Positions 62,995-64,000 of a stretch of DNA of 64,000 bases are shown piece by piece. Each line of letters starts with the position of its first letter. The first letter of the stretch is position 1. Source of the stretch: Sinorhizobium terangae (GTDB lineage: Bacteria > Pseudomonadota > Alphaproteobacteria > Rhizobiales > Rhizobiaceae); NCBI RefSeq assembly GCF_009601505.1, contig NZ_WITC01000059.1:17919-81918 (forward strand), given 5' to 3'. A program made the position numbers and the translations under genes. A model generated the notes under the pieces. That model was not told the origin of the DNA. It did not search any database and worked only from the letters and a program-made list of their open reading frames with translations.

Positions 62995-63654
62995 CTACGT
63001 TGAAACGTATCCTGCATGCCTGAGATAGGCGGCGCATTCGTGCGGGCTGAACGCCTTGAGAGCTTCGCCGACGCGCCGCCATGTCGCCTCGACGCTACGC
63101 TCGTCGGCCTTGCGCAGCAGGGTCTTGAGTTTGGCGAACATCATCTCGATCGGATTGAGGTCGGGGCTGTAGGGCGGCAGGAAGAACAGATGGGCGCCGG
63201 CGTCGCGGATGGCGCTGCGCGCCGGCTTGCCCTTGTGGCTGCCGAGATTGTCGAGGATGACGATATCCCCGGGGTTGAGGGTTGGCGCCAGGCATTGCTC
63301 GACCCAGGCGGTGAAGGCAATGCCGTTGATCGGGCCGTCGAGCACGAAGGGTGCGACGATGCGGTCGTGACGCAGCCCGGCGAGGAAGGTCAGCGTCTTC
63401 CAATGGCCATGCGGTATTCTGGCGATCAGCGGCTGGCCGCGCTGACACCAGCCGCGGCTGCGCGTCATGTTGGTTTTGACCCAGGTTTCGTCAACGAACA
63501 CCAGGCGGCGCGGATCAAGTCGATGTTGATGGGTCTTCCAGCGGCTTCGGAAGCGCGCCACCTTCGGCCTGTCCTGCTCGCTGGCGATCAGCGTTTTTTT
63601 TAAATGTCTTGCCTTCGCGGCGCAGAAACCGCCAAACGGTGTCATGCGAGACAT
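62995..63654 (-). CDS. IS630 transposase, catalytic part (second frame)
   Basis: It encodes the DDE domain: VFVDETWVKTNMTRSRGWC (first Asp), VILDNLGSHKGKPARS (second Asp), and FLPPYSPDLNPIEMMFAKLK (Glu). It is read from upstream by a frameshift rather than its own start. A run of eight A on the minus strand (63594-63601), where the two frames meet, is the likely slippage site, giving the fused protein KTFKK followed by TLIASEQDRP. It is otherwise intact to its stop. Confidence 0.85.
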   Translation of the reverse strand: MSRMTPFGGFCAAKARHLKKTLIASEQDRPKVARFRSRWKTHQHRLDPRRLVFVDETWVKTNMTRSRGWCQRGQPLIARIPHGHWKTLTFLAGLRHDRIVAPFVLDGPINGIAFTAWVEQCLAPTLNPGDIVILDNLGSHKGKPARSAIRDAGAHLFFLPPYSPDLNPIEMMFAKLKTLLRKADERSVEATWRRVGEALKAFSPHECAAYLRHAGYVST

Positions 63655-63943
63655 CGATCCCGGCCGCCTTCAGATCGGCGGCAAGCGCCCGCACCGTCCA
63701 ATCGGTTTTGGCCGCCAGTCGGCGGTGAACCTCATCGGCCGCCGCGCCCCGCAGCATGGGTTTGACATGGCCCCCCATCTTGGCCGGCGCCAAACCGCGG
63801 CCGGACCGGTCGAGCTGGCCGATCCGCACCGCCGTCGCCGCCGATATCCCAAAGCGCAAGGCGGCCGCCCGCACCGTCATGCCTCCGGCCAAAGCGGCGG
63901 CGACGCGCTGGCGTAAATCAAGAGAAAGAGGTCGCGCCATCAT
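63515..63943 (-). CDS. IS630 transposase, DNA-binding part (first frame)
   Basis: About 142 residues, from MMARPLSLDLRQRVAAALAG. It has helix-turn-helix segments TVRAAALRFGISAATAVR and TVRALAADLKAAGIDVSHDTVWRF. It runs through the A8 run into a short out-of-frame tail. ATG 63943 has GAGGAGG upstream. The complete transposase needs a +1 (or -2) frame change, or transcript slippage, into the catalytic frame. Confidence 0.85.
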   Translation of the reverse strand: MMARPLSLDLRQRVAAALAGGMTVRAAALRFGISAATAVRIGQLDRSGRGLAPAKMGGHVKPMLRGAAADEVHRRLAAKTDWTVRALAADLKAAGIDVSHDTVWRFLRREGKTFKKNADRQRAGQAEGGALPKPLEDPSTST

Positions 63944-64000
63944 TGCTGGCCTCCTCACCAGCAATGATCTTGAATCACAATCCCAACAAAAAGGGAATCC

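Larger units (their letters stand above)
62985..64000 (-). mobile_element. IS630-family insertion sequence, continuing past the window edge
   Basis: Two overlapping frames encode an IS630/Tc1-like DDE transposase on the minus strand. The left boundary is not certain: no inverted-repeat pair could be matched, because the right end is at or beyond the window end. The stretch AGAGTCTGTCAGACC just outside the transposase stop may belong to the left end. Confidence 0.8.

Noticed and set aside
62985..64000. Defined inverted repeats and target duplication for the IS630 element
   Set aside because: The sequence at the right edge (GGATTCCCTTTTTG on the minus strand) has no match near 62985, and the true right end may be outside the window.

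Overview
The window is GC-rich, gene-dense chromosomal DNA from an alphaproteobacterium of the Rhizobiaceae, most likely Sinorhizobium/Ensifer or a close relative. The evidence is the aerobic Pseudomonas denitrificans-type cob gene set, the acpXL-lpxXL cluster for very-long-chain-fatty-acid lipid A, a complete fixNOQP-fixGHIS set with an FnrN-type regulator, DUF982 and other rhizobial small proteins, and abundant Rhizobiales palindromic repeats (RIME1-like and GGGGAG-CTCCCC types). No tRNA, rRNA or CRISPR was found. Species was not determined. All family assignments come from reading the translations, without database searches.

Layout. (1) 1-11.9 kb: cobalamin biosynthesis: the 3' end of cobW, cobN (carrying two palindromic repeats in frame), cobO, a TSUP-family permease on the other strand, then cobE-cobA-cobB-cobC-cobD. 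(2) 11.9-15.1 kb: a glycerophosphodiesterase-like gene, fnrN, and divergent hemN (oxygen-independent coproporphyrinogen III dehydrogenase) with a perfect FNR/FixK box between them. (3) 15.2-20.7 kb: acpXL-fabZXL-fabF2XL-fabF1XL-adh2XL-lpxXL, which makes and transfers the C28-type acyl chain of lipid A. FabF2XL lacks the ketosynthase active-site residues. (4) 21-32.8 kb: microaerobic respiration: an orphan PAS protein, a hemerythrin divergent from fixN, fixNOQP (cbb3 oxidase), a 28-residue membrane microprotein, a three-gene AraC/SRPBCC/VOC module on the opposite strand, and fixGHIS (oxidase assembly and copper supply). FNR boxes precede fixN, fixG and hemN. (5) 33-34.8 kb: gnd and a small conserved-looking protein.

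(6) 34.9-47.8 kb: a carbohydrate locus: LacI-type regulator, ABC importer (binding protein, two permeases, ATPase), GH2 beta-mannosidase, lyxose/mannose isomerase-like protein, TIM-barrel isomerase/epimerase, GFO/IDH/MocA dehydrogenase and aldo-keto reductase. I infer uptake and breakdown of a beta-mannoside or related oligosaccharide. (7) 48-51.9 kb: a TakP-like TRAP transporter whose binding-protein gene converges on the two membrane-subunit genes. (8) 52.3-54.5 kb: GH43 beta-xylosidase-type enzyme and a small RcnB-like secreted protein. (9) 54.6-57.9 kb: zinc import: znuA divergent from znuC-znuB-zur, with two palindromic Zur-box candidates between. (10) 57.9-62.9 kb: gamma-carbonic-anhydrase-like protein, fumarylacetoacetate hydrolase family enzyme, several small proteins (DUF982, DUF4174) interspersed with three RIME1-like repeats, and dusA with an apparent short insertion. 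(11) 63-64 kb: an IS630-family transposase in two overlapping frames, running to the window edge.

Functionally, the FnrN boxes link haem synthesis (hemN), a high-affinity oxidase (fixNOQP), its assembly factors (fixGHIS) and possibly a hemerythrin in one low-oxygen response. The most unusual observations are the in-frame palindromic insertions in cobN, the catalytically degenerate FabF2XL, and the unannotated microprotein behind fixP.
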